59,605 bases of DNA from Priapulus caudatus (Eukaryota; Priapulida; Priapulimorpha; Priapulimorphida; Priapulidae): positions 1 through 59,605 of the forward strand of contig NW_014578478.1 of NCBI RefSeq assembly GCF_000485595.1, read 5' to 3'. Below, one piece after another: positions 32,101-41,439 of the stretch. Position 1 is the first letter of the stretch. Every line of letters starts with the position of its first letter. The position numbers and the translations under genes are program-made. The notes under the pieces were generated by a model that saw only the letters and a list, made by a program, of their open reading frames with translations, ran no database searches and was not told the origin of the DNA.

Positions 32101-35100
32101 ACTGTTATCTGCTATTGTATCTCTGCCATAGTTACACTCCTTCATCAAACTAAAGATTTCAACATGGTGGCAGAAGTGCCCTAAACTGTGAACAGTGGGA
32201 AGCTTGAACTGTAAGTGCTTTCGTAAGAATTCACGTGAAATTCCGGAGTGCTCCGACTCGGACGGCCCAAGGATAGAGAACATGAGTCCCAATAAAAACC
32301 AATGTGCCTCGTACTCGTGATTCTACGTGCAGGCACCTAGGCTATATATATATATATGATATCTAACACGATCCCCCAATGCGAGCATCGAATTGTATCC
32401 ACACCTACGAATACTTCTATTACTACAAGTACATGTTACAATAATTACTAGTAGTAGTAGTAGTAAGTACTACTAGTACTAGTACTACTAAGTACCAGGA
32501 CTACTAGTACTACAGTATACTAGTACTAGTACTAGTTACTACCAGGAGCTAATAATGACAAACTGTGTTACCGGTACTAGTAAGTTACTAATATTTAATT
32601 GACGACTCCTGTAGTGTTACTAGTACTCCTACTAAATATAATAAAATATAATGCTAACTAAAATACGAAATCTATTTACTACCAACTTCTTCATGTTCTA
32701 TAGCCATAGGCCTACTCTGTTTGACCTATTATGCCGAGTTCCTGTAAATTCCGTCGAAATCCTACGTCCAACGTACGCTGCCGCTGCCATTGCTCTCGCC
32801 GGCGCGACTGTGCACGCTTACACTAATATATATATATAGCAGTAGGCAAAGCGTGCTGCCAAAATCATCGCTCGACGCCTCACTTCATTTGAAACTTTCA
32901 CAGCACGAATACACATTCAACAGCTTCCATCTTTGTTTCTCCTTGAACAACAGTATTCACTTGTTATAAAAACATTAATGTCTCTGTTCGTAACCGAGCT
33001 GTGTCATGCGAAATCACACAAAGACTGACGAAATTCTCGCGTTCGCGGACCTTGCCCAGTAATGGAAATGGCTGTCAGCCGCAACACTGCAACGTTTTTT
33101 GCAACGTTCCAATGGCGAGGCTCGTACGGGGATTGGAAAGCAGTGCGCGCCGCGCGCCGCCTATAGCCATAGAACTGGAACTCGCTTCCACCATGCTCGG
33201 CTTAGGCTTAGCTCCACTCGATGCGGTAATCGAGGTTGGGAGTGAGTCCCAGTCTATATAGCCTTTGTCCTTGCAGCCATTTCCATTACTGGGCAAGGTT
33301 CGCGAACGGGAAAATTTCGTCAGTCTTTCTGTGATTTCGCGTGACACAGCTAGGTTACGAACAGAGACATTATGTTTTTATAACAAGTGAACACTGTTCA
33401 CGTCCCAAATGTCTGCCCTCTGTGTCCCCCACTAAAATTGTGGACTGTTCGCTGGCAGCTATGGATGCGTGCGCCGGCGTAAGCATTCGGCGCACAGATC
33501 TATAGCTGCCAGCGCTGCATACTGTCGTAGGACGTTCCCGCGGTCGCGTGCGCCTTGCCGCGGAACTGCGCGCAAGATCTGCGCTCAGCACTTCGGGTCA
33601 ACACCTTCTTTCGGCAACGCTTCTCTAGTATCCCGTCTCATCTGGATGCAATACTACTGACAGGCAGCCATCCACAACAACTACATTTAGGCAGGGACGG
33701 TTATTACCACAGGCAAAGCACTCATATGTACAGTCGAGACACAGCATACGATGTGCTTTATATGCGCTCCGGACTGAAGGTCCGCCCAGAAGTTAACGCC
33801 ATCTATTGGCTATCCATGCCAAAATACGTTATTCATGCATCAACTATCTCATGTTTACCACAGTGCAGTATGGTTGACTTGTGCGCAGTGCATGCTTGTA
33901 CAGCTGGTTGTGACGTCACACATTTGTTACATTGGTGCAAGCAACGTACACAGAGCAACATGGTGGACAATTAAGTCTACGCTGCCAATGCTAGCGAATC
34001 AGGGTAGAAGGGTGTGGAAGGGTCTCGCCACTGTAATACATGAGAGAGTATATCACATGCTCATCTTGTTCGGTCACTCTTCCTAACGTGGGTTGCAGCG
34101 TATGCCCTGTCACTCACCCTGACTCGCTCAATCAAATGCTGGCTTCACGAGTGAATTCACGAGACCGATAAAAAGCATTGTCCCTAAGCGTTTAGTGACT
34201 TTGATAGTCACAGCGGAAGGAGGCTGTTTAGCCAAAGAGAGCTGGTCAAGAAGTGGCCGCATCTTACCCCACCATTGCTACTTGTACCCGGGTCACCGTG
34301 TGGCACCACTTCCTAATCATTATCCTAAATTACGATGTACAATCTGCATTGCAGACCCGTGACTATTACAAGTCTCTCAAAGGTTTGCTGACTGAGGCAA
34401 TTTTGTTGCATTTTAGAAAACAAACTGGTTTGAGTAGGGACACTGCTGAACAAATAATGCTTTTTGGCCAATAGATGGTAATCGATTATACCATGAACAT
34501 ATCTATATAATGATCATGCACACTATGGGATGTGTTATTGCAATGAGGCTATTTCAGAATGTTAAAAAATTGTCACTATGTTCCACTCTACGTTTATTCC
34601 CAAAATACCCTCCTTCATGTAATTTTAAACTCTGCTGGTAGCTTAGTAAGATATACAACTCTGACTTGACCTTAGTCTTTACTGTTAGCAGGTTATATTC
34701 TACAAGTCGAAAATGATACATTGGGTACATGCATCTAATTACTCGACATTGTATTGCATATTTCTGACGTTGCACATTTAACTAATCTGAATTGGAACTA
34801 TAATTTTCATGTACTCATTTTTTGTACATTGAAGCTAGTCATCAGAACTTGCAATACTTCTGCTAAACTGTACTGATCTTTGCCATCTAGACTAAGTGGT
34901 GTTTTGTTGAAAGTTATGAAATGGGATTGTTGCAGGAACGCACCATATAGTGCGCTTGCATGTTCATTTTGTATACATGTTATTGATTATATTATATTAT
35001 TATGCCTATATGTACCAACCCACTGTTGAAACTCATAGTTAACAAAGTGGGTTCAACGGTGTGAGACTGCGCCTGTGATTCAAGTTGTACTTTGAAGAGT

Positions 35101-36247
35101 GCAATTAAAATAAGACAGCATGCTTGACATGTACATAGCTGTCTGAAAGTAAAGGCCCCAGCACACGGTGAGGTTCGTGCTAAGCAGAAACCTCACTGTG
35201 TGCGGGGTCGATTTCACTGAGTTTTTGGTCTCACGAGGTGGTGAGGAAAATATCTGTCGTGTTTGATAATTTTGGTTTCACGAGGCTTAAAACTCAGCGT
35301 GTGAGGTTCCTGCTGAGCACGAAACTCAGTGGCGGCACATTTTGATTGGTTCTCACTCAGTGGCGGTGCATTTTGATTGGTTCAGCCGTGCACCCGCTCC
35401 AGTGACTGCTTCGTGCACCTGCTCCAGTCACCGCTTCGTGCAAACGTGCACCAGACAGTGGCACCCGCGAATTTTGGTTTCGCGAGGCTAAAAACTCAGC
35501 GTGTGCAGGGGCGTGAGGTTCCTGCTGAGCACGAAGCTCACGCTCCGTGCTCAGCACGAATCTCACCATGTGCGGGGGCCTTAAAAGTTCACTCTTGTAT
35601 TTATGCACGTCTAAGTTATAATAAATATGAAATCTTGCTATGTATAGGAATGTCTGGAGTACTATAACTACGATGTAGAACAGGTGATTAACCATCTGCT
35701 GTGTGACTCGCTACCTGAGGCTCTGCAGGGACTTGATAGGGTTCTGCCAAGGTATGATAACTGTGGTGCTAGTTTACGCCACGTGTATGCTTGTGGTTCT
35801 AGTCATACATACACGACATACAGGGATGTGACCAGTGATAGCATCTTTTAACAGATTGGTTAGTTTATGAAGATACACTTATTGCTTAGAAGTGATCGTT
35901 CGCTAAGGTGATCAATGTATATTTAGTAGTTACAGCTCAATCAAGTTGCAATATACAAAATAGAAGATAATCTTTGTGAGAAATATAGATTTTTGTCTTG
36001 TAGCAGGAGTGATGATAAACATTGTGGAAATGAAGTATTACTGGTATTACAGAAAGGCGAAGAAGAAAGCCACTGTCTTGTCTTCAAGGTTTAACGTTTT
36101 CGATGGTGACGAGTTTGACGTGTTTACGCGTGACAAGATAGATATGTCAAGAGTGCATATGGGCAAAAGGTTGGTTCACTTCTTATTTTCACATGCTGTC
36201 ATTTTTCTGACAAACACCACTACACCTAATGACCAAATTACTGACAG

Positions 36248-36283
<36 letters not shown>

Positions 36284-39200
36284 TTACCAAGTTATTAATT
36301 GTATAAAACTAACAACTAACTTAAAACTATAGTATCAGGAGCAAGTTCTTATTTACTCCTGATACTATTACATTTCCCTTTACTTTTGCCTATTTATATA
36401 TAGTTTATCAATTATTGTAATTAAAGTTTTGGTTTTTATACATGCCATGCCCATATAGTATAGAACGTGTAAACTTCTGTATAGAAATGTGTCATCGCAG
36501 GTTTCATGGTTTTGTAAAATTCTGGGTGAAGATTTCTTTTCAATGGCTAAGCTTGTCAAAATCTTATTATACCTCGAAGACAGCTCCAACCAGTTATGTG
36601 TAAAACGTCTGTAATTGTGTCTACATACTTAATCTTGCAGAATCACAAATTGGTGTACAGTCAAACCCGTATATGAGTGTCGTACGTAATTTCGTACTAT
36701 GGGTACGCAATTAGATACAGAACTCGTAGAGTATGTGACAAGTACGTTTACTCAGCAGAACCACACGTGCATCACTGTCGGACCCGTGCTGCCATCTATC
36801 GTGACATATAACATAACTATAACAAACTATGACAATTAGCATCACTCAATGTAAATGCCCTAACTGTCTATTATAGACATGCATTCATCATGTGGAGGTG
36901 ACTGCTAACACAGGTTTTGTTGTATAAATGAGGTGTACTGTGATATAACGTTGGCCCCGACTATGTATCTGCTGCGTGACACACAGAGAGGCGAAGGACA
37001 CGACAGTCGTGCTGGATGACAAGTCTCACGTGGAGAAGCTGAAGGATTACATCCGTGAGCGCTTCACCGTTGTCAGCGACGACGACGACGATGAACAGGC
37101 GGACGTGTATGACGACGAATACGATGACACGTACGACGCCAACCAGGTCGGCGCCGACGACGCAGACTCCGCCGATGAGCTGCTCTCTCGCAGGTGAGAC
37201 AACGAGTCACGCAGTCGTGATTAAGTGATCGGCCGCGGGCCATCGCCATGATGATGTGACAGACCGTAAGTGGCCTGCGGGTCATCATCGTGACAGTGCG
37301 GCCGGCCGTCAGCGGTCTGGCCCTCGTCGTGACGACGCGTTCAGCCGCGAGTACATAGCCCACGGGCCATCGTCATGGCGATGCGAGTATTTTAGTCCTG
37401 TTCGTCGTATCAGTTGAGCATTCTGGGGTGAGACGAGCTGGACAGTGATCTCTGATCAGCTGCCCACTGTGATCCAACCAAAAGATTTTGTGTAATTGCC
37501 TGTTCACTTATGTTGTAAAGCAGTGTGACGACTGACAGTGCGGTTGCTTCGGCGAATTTTCGATGTCCATAACTGAAGTAGTTATAGCTTGCTTCAAGCA
37601 TATTTTTTATTGTAGGCCTTTTGTAACTCCTCGTGTTTTCACACGCAACGATGAAGTAAATGAAGACGTTCAGACTCCACAACAGGTATAGATATTATGC
37701 ATAGTACTGGAGTGTTACGATGACGGTAAATCTACATGTGCTTTAGCCTGTACCATACGGTCCCAGTCTATAAAGAGGATAATAATAGGACTGCTGCAAT
37801 GGTCACACACTGCTGGTTTTGGATCTACACCTCACTAGTTCTGCCTGCTCCCAGTCTCAATTAATTAGTAATTAAACATTCCTGGTTAGCAACCATCTAT
37901 ATACATTATACATCATTGTCAGAATCAAAATTAGTGTTTAGCTCACCTTGACATCGTCAAGATGAGCTATTGCCATTGGGCGTCGTCCGTCCGTCCGTCA
38001 ACATTTGGCTATGGTCAACGATAACCTAAGAACCGTTTGACCCACATGTTTCAAATTGCATACAGTTGTTACTCCTATGGGAGAGATTTTCTTGCTGGCA
38101 CGCCTACTTTTTGGCAATTTTTGGTATGTGAATGAATAAGGAGTGGCCACAAAACATATCACAGGGGTTACTAAATTATGCAAATTAGGTAGATTTTGGT
38201 AATTTCACTATGCATTTCAGTGTCTGCCTACGGTCAATGATAACTCAAGAACCGTTTGACCCACATGTTTCAAATTGCATACAGTTGTTACTCCTCTGGG
38301 AGATTTTCACGTTCTATTTTGGAGCACGCCAGTTGACGTACTTTCGAGCCACGCCCACTTTGGCAAAAATGGAAATGGCCATAATGATAAGTTAGTTCAG
38401 GTTCAACGGATTTTGCTCATTTTTGGTATATGAATGAATAAGGACTGGCCCCAAAACATATCACAGGAGTTTTTATTTTTTTTAAATTATGCAAATTAGG
38501 TAGATTTTGGCAATTTCACTATGCATTTCAGTGTCTGCCTACGGTCACAACGATAACCCAAGAACCGTTTGACCCACGTGTTTCAAATTGCATACAGTTG
38601 TTACTCCTATGGGAGAGATTGGAAGTTCCTATTTTTAAAGACGCCAGTCGACCTACCTTCGAGCCACGCCCACTTTTTGGCAAAAATGGAAATGGCCATA
38701 AGTCAATTTCACTCGTACCTTTGACCAAAATATCAGAAAAATGTCAATCTAACTGGTTAACAAATCTACAATCATATCTATGTGTAATATTGTGTTTTAG
38801 ATTCTTCGTTACAATAATTTGACTGGAATATTTTATTGTTTTTACTTGCGCGATAATCGAAAACAAAAATGGGGATCATTTAGGCGTAGCGCCATCTCTC
38901 GCCCAGATTTCAGACTCAGATCTGAAACATTTATTTTCGCATCAAAAATTATGCATATATAATTATCAAGAGTATATATTAAATGGGAGATATGCTATAT
39001 AATGGGAGTTCTCCCATATATACTCTTGTTTTATATAATGTAGGTGGATAGTTGCTGAATTAAAAATGACTTGTTGGCACTCGCTCATTTGTGTACTTTT
39101 TTGTGTAGAGCTGTCCAGACCAGTCCAGATGTCGGGCATTGTAAATTGTCCTACATGTGTATGATAGATTTGTATTCATGTGCACTGACCATTCACACTT

Positions 39201-40751
39201 TGAATTACATTGTGACCACGTTGTATGCAGGTCGGACTATAGCTCATATTTAAGTGGCTTTGAATTCAGTACATTTGTAATGTTATTATCAAGAGCGTAT
39301 AAAGAAGGAGAGCGTACAACGGTGAAATGCTGAAACCATGTTGCAGTATTAGTGGAATAAATAAACTTTCCCCGTTTTATTTTGACGATTCTTGACAGTA
39401 ATAAGCTGTCCTACCTTGCTAATATAAAACAAACCGCTTGTCCCTACGATGCCCCTACGCTGAGATAATGAGTGGTGAAAACCTGGTTTTTCCCCGAAAT
39501 CCGAATCAAATGACTAGGCACTGCGACCCTCTCTCACTTTGTGGCCAGTGTGTTGCTTCCGGTCGCCGCTGTGTAGCGCCATGGTAGCGCTGAGTCACGT
39601 CATACTACCAGAGTTTACTATACATCCAGCGTGCGGTGGGCGTGAGGTGGGCACGGGTGGGGGTCATCACTATAGCAATCAATAAAAGACGTCATTCATT
39701 CCATTTGTCAATCATTGACCGAAACACGTGAGGTCTCCCGAAGTTATCTCAAAGCGAGAGAGGGTCGCAGTGCTTAGTCATCTGATTCGGATTTAGGCGA
39801 AAAAACCAGATTTTCACCGCTCATTCACTCAGCGTAGGGGCATTGTAGGGACAAGCAGTTTGTTTTATATAAGCAAGGTAGGACAGCTGATCAATAATAC
39901 TGCAAAGAATCGTCAAAATAAAACGGGGAAAGTTTATTTATTCGACTAATACTGCAACATGGTTTCAGCATTTCACCGTTGTACGCTCTCCTTCTTTATA
40001 TGCTCTTGTTATTATGTATGTACTATAGGATAGGATTTCGGGTTATTCTAGCAATATACTTTATACAGTGATGATCTCTGCTACGCTCATATTTCGAGAT
40101 ATAACATTCCCCCACACCAGAACTGGCAGATTTGATCACATTTCAGTCCGTCATAAATGAAACATTTACCAAATTTTAAATATCATCTCCCTCTTCTATC
40201 ACACCCAAGGTGAGCTATAGTGTCATTGACACTTTCATTTCTTGTACAGTTGACAGAATTTTGTTACGTAAAGTTAACGAGGAAATTTGGTTAGATTTTT
40301 CATTCTCATAACTGACGGTCAATGGTTTAAGATAAAAAGTTTATATTAAGAATTATGTTAATTTTGTTTGTTTCCAACAACTGACCCTTGGTTTGTACCC
40401 ATTCCTATACTTGGTTTTCATGGAATGTCATAAATAATTGCTTATCCAAATGTCCCTGGTTTGCAGAAGCAAGAGTTGGAGGAGAAGGTGACCTGGCGAC
40501 CAGGGGAGTTTGTTCCGTTTGTAACAGACCCTGCCCTTCTGCGGGAAAAGGCTGAACAGCGTCGCCAAGCCATGCGAGCACGCGGAAGAGGCGGACCCCC
40601 TCCCTCCAGAGTTGAGGGCAAACCAAAGGGTCAAGGTCAAGACGGGTCAACAACACATGCACGCCAGCGCAAGGAGCAACATAAAGGATCGAAGGCAAAT
40701 CACAATAGAAAGGCTATGGCATCCAGAAAAATGGCCAAAGGAATGTTTTAG
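20081..40751 (+). CDS. ASCC2: ASCC2, activating signal cointegrator 1 complex subunit 2 (multi-exon)
   Basis: Thirteen exons from 20081 to 40751 splice in phase into one product. With the exon at 22719 or 16549 they give about 720 codons, close to human ASCC2 (757 aa). ASCC2 is a subunit of the ASCC complex with the ASCC3 helicase. It works in DNA alkylation repair and in ribosome quality control, binding K63-linked ubiquitin through its CUE domain. The N-terminal ASCC3-binding region is encoded by exons up to 30515, the CUE domain by exons 31160-31279 and 35648-35751, and the basic C-terminus by the last exon. The start-codon exon was not found. The introns are heavily invaded by transposons. 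The exon-by-exon match and consistent splice phases make the identification firm. Confidence 0.95.
20413..20610 (+). CDS. ASCC2: ASCC2 exon ([20 protein letters not shown])
   Basis: 198 bp, 66 whole codons, acceptor TTTATAG and donor GTTTGC. It carries [19 protein letters not shown] and [14 protein letters not shown], among the best conserved ASCC2 blocks. Confidence 0.95.
20815..21095 (+). CDS. ASCC2: ASCC2 exon (helical middle region)
   Basis: 281 bp, acceptor GGTGACAG and donor GTAAGT. It encodes a region containing [16 protein letters not shown] and [11 protein letters not shown], equivalent to the DIVLYLCD and LDIFPLA part of human ASCC2. The last codon is split after two bases. Confidence 0.93.
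21424..21531 (+). CDS. ASCC2: ASCC2 exon ([17 protein letters not shown])
   Basis: 108 bp, acceptor ACCACAG and donor GTATAG. It enters and leaves in phase 2, and the next in-phase exon is at 30097. All sequence between is therefore intron in the gene model, including the duplicated block and the BEL element. Confidence 0.9.
21754..21788 (+). repeat. First 35 bp of BEL 5' LTR
   Basis: ACAAGTTAAGCCTATA and the following CGCCCCAGT match the start of the 3' LTR at 29591. The next about 85 bp of the LTR are missing and replaced by the duplicated block. Confidence 0.8.
22123..22338 (+). pseudogene. LINE C-terminal fragment, intact frame
   Basis: 71 codons with [20 protein letters not shown] and a final CKCAMC. 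It lacks the rest of the LINE and is followed by the same (ACTTGA)n tail near 22590. Confidence 0.85.
22719..22939 (+). CDS. ASCC2: ASCC2 N-terminal exon, copy 2 (intact, out of order)
   Basis: 221 bp with acceptor ATTTGCAG and donor GTATAA, ending in phase 2 as the exon at 20081 requires. It encodes a region with [39 protein letters not shown] and [20 protein letters not shown], the N-terminal block of ASCC2. Its genomic place, downstream of four later exons, contradicts the protein order. Placement is probably an assembly error. Confidence 0.88.
23089..23153. repeat. Left end of TIR element 2, second copy
   Basis: It repeats 16896-16979 with fewer run-length differences and leads directly into a gypsy 2 LTR. 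Confidence 0.88.
23154..23345 (-). repeat. Gypsy 2 LTR, second copy
   Basis: 192 bp, TGTTGATAACG...TATCAACA. Right of it there is neither the ATAAC duplication expected of a solo LTR nor the gypsy 2 interior, so this edge is a breakpoint. Confidence 0.88.
23346..23629 (+). other. Unassigned segment with 97-codon open frame
   Basis: An open frame at 23380-23673 includes [19 protein letters not shown], but no family was recognised. The segment is bounded by the LTR breakpoint and a palindrome. It may be part of a transposon whose rest lies beyond the gap. Confidence 0.3.
23630..23737. repeat. Perfect 50-bp-arm palindrome beside the gap
   Basis: Arms 23630-23679 and 23688-23737 are exact complements around an 8-base loop. 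The core has TCAGGAGTAAGATAATATAGA ends of the TCAGGA family. The palindrome also covers the flanking 29 bases and runs straight into the N gap. Confidence 0.95.
23738..23747. other. Assembly gap, 10 N
   Basis: Ten unresolved bases separate the palindrome from the resumed BEL LTR. Confidence 1.
23748..24026 (+). repeat. Remainder of BEL 5' LTR
   Basis: It matches 29700-29964 closely (for example GTGATGTAAAG and CACAAATCTTCGTGAATCAC) and ends CCTACA. Divergence is a few percent plus small length changes in CGT/CA runs. Confidence 0.9.
24066..25405 (+). pseudogene. BEL gag
   Basis: It opens with [13 protein letters not shown] and a charged helical region (about residues 60-140). A DUF1759-type Gag core with [10 protein letters not shown] and [17 protein letters not shown] follows. 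An in-frame TGA at 24723 replaces the tryptophan normally found after GDPL, and a second TGA lies at 25320, just before the zinc-knuckle stretch [13 protein letters not shown]. Confidence 0.9.
25436..26140 (+). pseudogene. BEL zinc knuckle and aspartic protease
   Basis: The frame shows [19 protein letters not shown], then a protease-like block [20 protein letters not shown] replaces the usual D[ST]G active-site form in position but keeps D and G. It resembles the DUF1758 peptidase of BEL/Pao. There is a stop near 25793, and the frame continues in 25816-26076. Confidence 0.8.
26122..27398 (+). pseudogene. BEL reverse transcriptase with altered catalytic box
   Basis: Blocks include [14 protein letters not shown] with a palm aspartate and [19 protein letters not shown], then the catalytic box reading FYVDGC. 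Here the second aspartate of the expected YVDD is glycine. A stop at 26476 and a frame change near 26560 also break the frame. Either defect would abolish polymerase activity. Confidence 0.9.
27399..27656 (+). pseudogene. BEL RNase H region, degraded
   Basis: Only scattered frames remain between the reverse transcriptase and integrase, and no clear catalytic motif was found. Length is much shorter than in an intact BEL element, so a deletion is likely. Confidence 0.5.
27657..28187 (+). pseudogene. BEL integrase, first part
   Basis: It has a zinc-binding block ([14 protein letters not shown]...CVTCRKN) and the core start with [13 protein letters not shown], the first catalytic aspartate, and [15 protein letters not shown]. 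The frame is cut at 28187 by a TIR element. Confidence 0.88.
28188..28698. mobile_element. 511-bp TIR element inside BEL integrase
   Basis: The ends are GGTGTACTCTATTATGG and the inverse of GGCGTACTCTATTTACG. CCAGG flanks both sides (28183-28187 and 28699-28703), a likely 5-bp duplication. No transposase frame is seen. The family is not identified. Confidence 0.8.
28699..29434 (+). pseudogene. BEL integrase end and DUF5641-like tail
   Basis: It resumes with [17 protein letters not shown], containing the second catalytic aspartate, and [15 protein letters not shown] after it across a stop. The tail has [17 protein letters not shown] and [19 protein letters not shown], the C-terminal DUF5641 pattern of BEL/Pao integrases. 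Confidence 0.88.
29591..29964 (+). repeat. BEL 3' LTR
   Basis: 374 bp, from ACAAGTTAAGCC to CCTACA, with a (TA)n run near 29690. It is the complete reference for the interrupted 5' LTR. Confidence 0.85.
30097..30165 (+). CDS. ASCC2: ASCC2 exon ([17 protein letters not shown])
   Basis: 69 bp, acceptor TTTTTCAG and donor GTGAGT, phase 2 in and out. It encodes [17 protein letters not shown], equivalent to the EFLQIFSSLLQEKRF region of human ASCC2. Confidence 0.92.
30441..30515 (+). CDS. ASCC2: ASCC2 exon ([18 protein letters not shown])
   Basis: 75 bp, acceptor TTACAG and donor GTATCC. The conserved DYDRIF...VEDIELL motif is clear. Confidence 0.9.
30714..30903 (+). CDS. ASCC2: ASCC2 exon (linker before CUE)
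   Basis: 190 bp, acceptor TATATCAG and donor GTGTGT. It starts with the conserved [17 protein letters not shown] helix and then a low-complexity linker, which is variable among ASCC2 proteins. Confidence 0.88.
31160..31279 (+). CDS. ASCC2: ASCC2 exon (first half of CUE domain)
   Basis: 120 bp, acceptor CACACAG and donor GTGAGT. It includes [20 protein letters not shown], the first helices of the ubiquitin-binding CUE domain. Confidence 0.95.
31496..32164 (+). repeat. Gypsy-type LTR in ASCC2 intron
   Basis: The right edge AACA is followed directly by TGGTGGCAGAAGTGCCC, a primer-binding-site-like sequence, and the left edge TGTTG pairs with CAACA. This suggests a 669-bp LTR plus leader of an otherwise missing gypsy element. 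No second LTR is present. Confidence 0.65.
32165..32340 (+). mobile_element. Leader fragment of the same gypsy element
   Basis: It begins with the putative primer-binding site and runs on without coding similarity until a (TA)n stretch at 32344. The rest of the element is absent. Confidence 0.5.
32438..32545. repeat. (ACT)/(AGT) simple repeat
   Basis: TAGTAC/TAGTAG trinucleotide-type runs are self-complementary in places. Confidence 0.9.
32635..32750. repeat. Dispersed repeat fragment shared with 1218-1420
   Basis: See the counterpart at 1218. The common core includes ACGAAATCTATTTACTACCA. Confidence 0.5.
32944..33400. mobile_element. Fold-back element with about 130-bp arms
   Basis: Arms 32944-33074 and 33274-33400 are inverted copies, for example CTTGTTATAAAAACAT with its inverse and CCAGTAATGGAAATGG with its inverse. 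The interior of about 200 bp is GC-rich. The target duplication is not clear. No transposase is seen. Confidence 0.85.
33450..33517. repeat. Short inverted repeat
   Basis: CTGGCAGCTATGGATGCGTG pairs imperfectly with the inverse ending ATAGCTGCCAG, with CGGCG centres. It could be a small hairpin element. Confidence 0.65.
33518..35149. other. ASCC2 intron, nothing recognised
   Basis: Open frames at 33555-33974 and 34253-34474 have no recognisable domain and no splice support. No TIR or LTR pair was seen. Confidence 0.4.
35150..35583. mobile_element. TIR element, AAGGCCCC ends, 434 bp
   Basis: AAAGGCCCCAGCACACGGTG on the left pairs with the inverse of AAGGCCCCCGCACATGGTG on the right. The interior repeats GAGGTTCGTGCT/GCTCAGCACGAA blocks several times in both directions. 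A possible AAAGT flank is duplicated. Confidence 0.8.
35648..35751 (+). CDS. ASCC2: ASCC2 exon (second half of CUE domain)
   Basis: 104 bp, acceptor TGTATAG and donor GTATGA. It encodes [19 protein letters not shown], completing the CUE domain with its conserved YY and VIN positions. Confidence 0.95.
36053..36169 (+). CDS. ASCC2: ASCC2 exon ([20 protein letters not shown])
   Basis: 117 bp, acceptor TATTACAG and donor GTTGGT, phase 2 both sides. The [18 protein letters not shown] block is highly conserved. The start was chosen because only this acceptor gives the right phase without a stop. Confidence 0.92.
36249..36281. repeat. (AAT)n simple repeat
   Basis: Eleven or so ATA/AAT units in the intron. 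Confidence 0.95.
36335..36362. repeat. 28-bp TCAGGA hairpin
   Basis: TCAGGAGCAAG...TTTACTCCTGA forms a short hairpin with the same ends as the larger TCAGGA-family elements. Flanks are inverted, not direct. Confidence 0.6.
36987..37193 (+). CDS. ASCC2: ASCC2 exon (acidic, [15 protein letters not shown])
   Basis: 207 bp, acceptor ACACACAG and donor GTGAGA. It contains a run of five aspartates (from GACGACGACGACGAT), then [20 protein letters not shown], the signature acidic block of ASCC2. Confidence 0.95.
37616..37685 (+). CDS. ASCC2: ASCC2 exon (RPFVTPRVF)
   Basis: 70 bp, acceptor TTGTAG and donor GTATAG. With the preceding AG it gives [10 protein letters not shown], matching RRPFTIPQVL in the human protein. 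Confidence 0.9.
38012..38700. repeat. Three tandem-like units of about 220-310 bp
   Basis: The phrase AAGAACCGTTTGACCCAC followed by TTTCAAATTGCATACAGTTG occurs near 38030, 38249 and 38560. Each occurrence is followed by related sequence with small deletions. Confidence 0.85.
38967..39028. mobile_element. 62-bp CAAGAG hairpin element
   Basis: CAAGAGTATATATTAAATGG and TATATACTCTTG form the ends. Two GGGAG cores make it almost entirely self-complementary. It resembles the larger element at 39290. Confidence 0.65.
39290..40008. mobile_element. Fold-back element, CAAGAGC ends, 719 bp
   Basis: Arms of about 250 bp (39290-39540 and 39755-40008) are inverted copies around a unique centre of about 215 bp. 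The ends are CAAGAGC/GCTCTTG, and TTATTAT is duplicated at 39283-39289 and 40009-40015. Non-coding. Confidence 0.92.
40467..40751 (+). CDS. ASCC2: ASCC2 last exon (basic C-terminus)
   Basis: 285 bp, acceptor GGTTTGCAG, stop TAG at 40749. It encodes [20 protein letters not shown] and ends in [20 protein letters not shown], matching the basic ASCC2 C-terminus. Confidence 0.95.
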   Translation, partial: KQELEEKVTWRPGEFVPFVTDPALLREKAEQRRQAMRARGRGGPPPSRVEGKPKGQGQDGSTTHARQRKEQHKGSKANHNRKAMASRKMAKGMF

Positions 40752-40758
40752 CACATAA

Positions 40759-40860
40759 ATTACTAACCTCATTTGCTCATGTGGTCTAGTTGTGATGATT
40801 ATGTAATGAATTACTAACCTCATTTGCTCATGTGGTCTAGTTGTGATGATTATGTAATGC
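40759..40860. repeat. 51-bp direct repeat in ASCC2 3' region
   Basis: Two nearly identical units, each with TACTAACCTCATTTGCTCAT and GTGGTCTAGTTGTGATGAT, lie just after the stop codon. Confidence 0.95.
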
Positions 40861-41439
40861 CATTTTATGCACAAGTGATTACTCAATCTAGCTGTTCATG
40901 TCATAAGCAGCCAAGGACAATGTACAGGATGTTCTTAGGCTACGTTCTAGTTGGGTACACGGTTTGTTAATGTATTTATTCGCCGTTCTTATTAAATATG
41001 CTCATTAAATAGAACAATTATAACAGTCACAGTCTCTGATTACTTGATCAGTCCTTGCACAACCTTCTTAATGAAATTTTATTGAACAAGTCCGCAGAGC
41101 GACAGCGCTCAACTGACGTGTACTGTAGCCAGGTATTCTTCTAATAAACTGGAAACCAAATCAAGTGCGCGCTCCTGCCACCGCGTTCGCGCTCAGAGCA
41201 TATATCTAGGATACTACTAATACAGATCTAAAATCTATGATAGGCTTTGCTATACCTACTGGTAGTACAGTAATAAAGATACAGCTGTGTAACTTTAATG
41301 ACTTCGCTATATTAACATGTTATCATGGATATGCGTCGAGCGCGAGCGTAGTGGTCGTGGTGGGGGAGGGTGGGGGAAGGCTCCTAGGGGCTCTAATAGC
41401 AAAAGCAGTTCAGTACTTTGTTAACAGTCAAGAAATCCA
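40861..41439. other. ASCC2 3' flank
   Basis: TATTAAATATG and AATAAACTGG occur near 40990 and 41142 and could serve as polyadenylation signals. No other feature was recognised. Confidence 0.4.

Larger units (their letters stand above)
37940..40216. mobile_element. AGCTCACC-ended element with nested fold-backs
   Basis: AGCTCACCTTG at 37940 and CAAGGTGAGCT at 40206-40216 form an 11-bp TIR. The flanks TAGTGTT and TAGTGTC are nearly the same. Inside are a GTCC run like that of the dispersed repeat, three diverged copies of a 200-300-bp unit, and two CAAGAG-ended elements. No protein is encoded. It fills most of the last ASCC2 intron. Confidence 0.65.
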
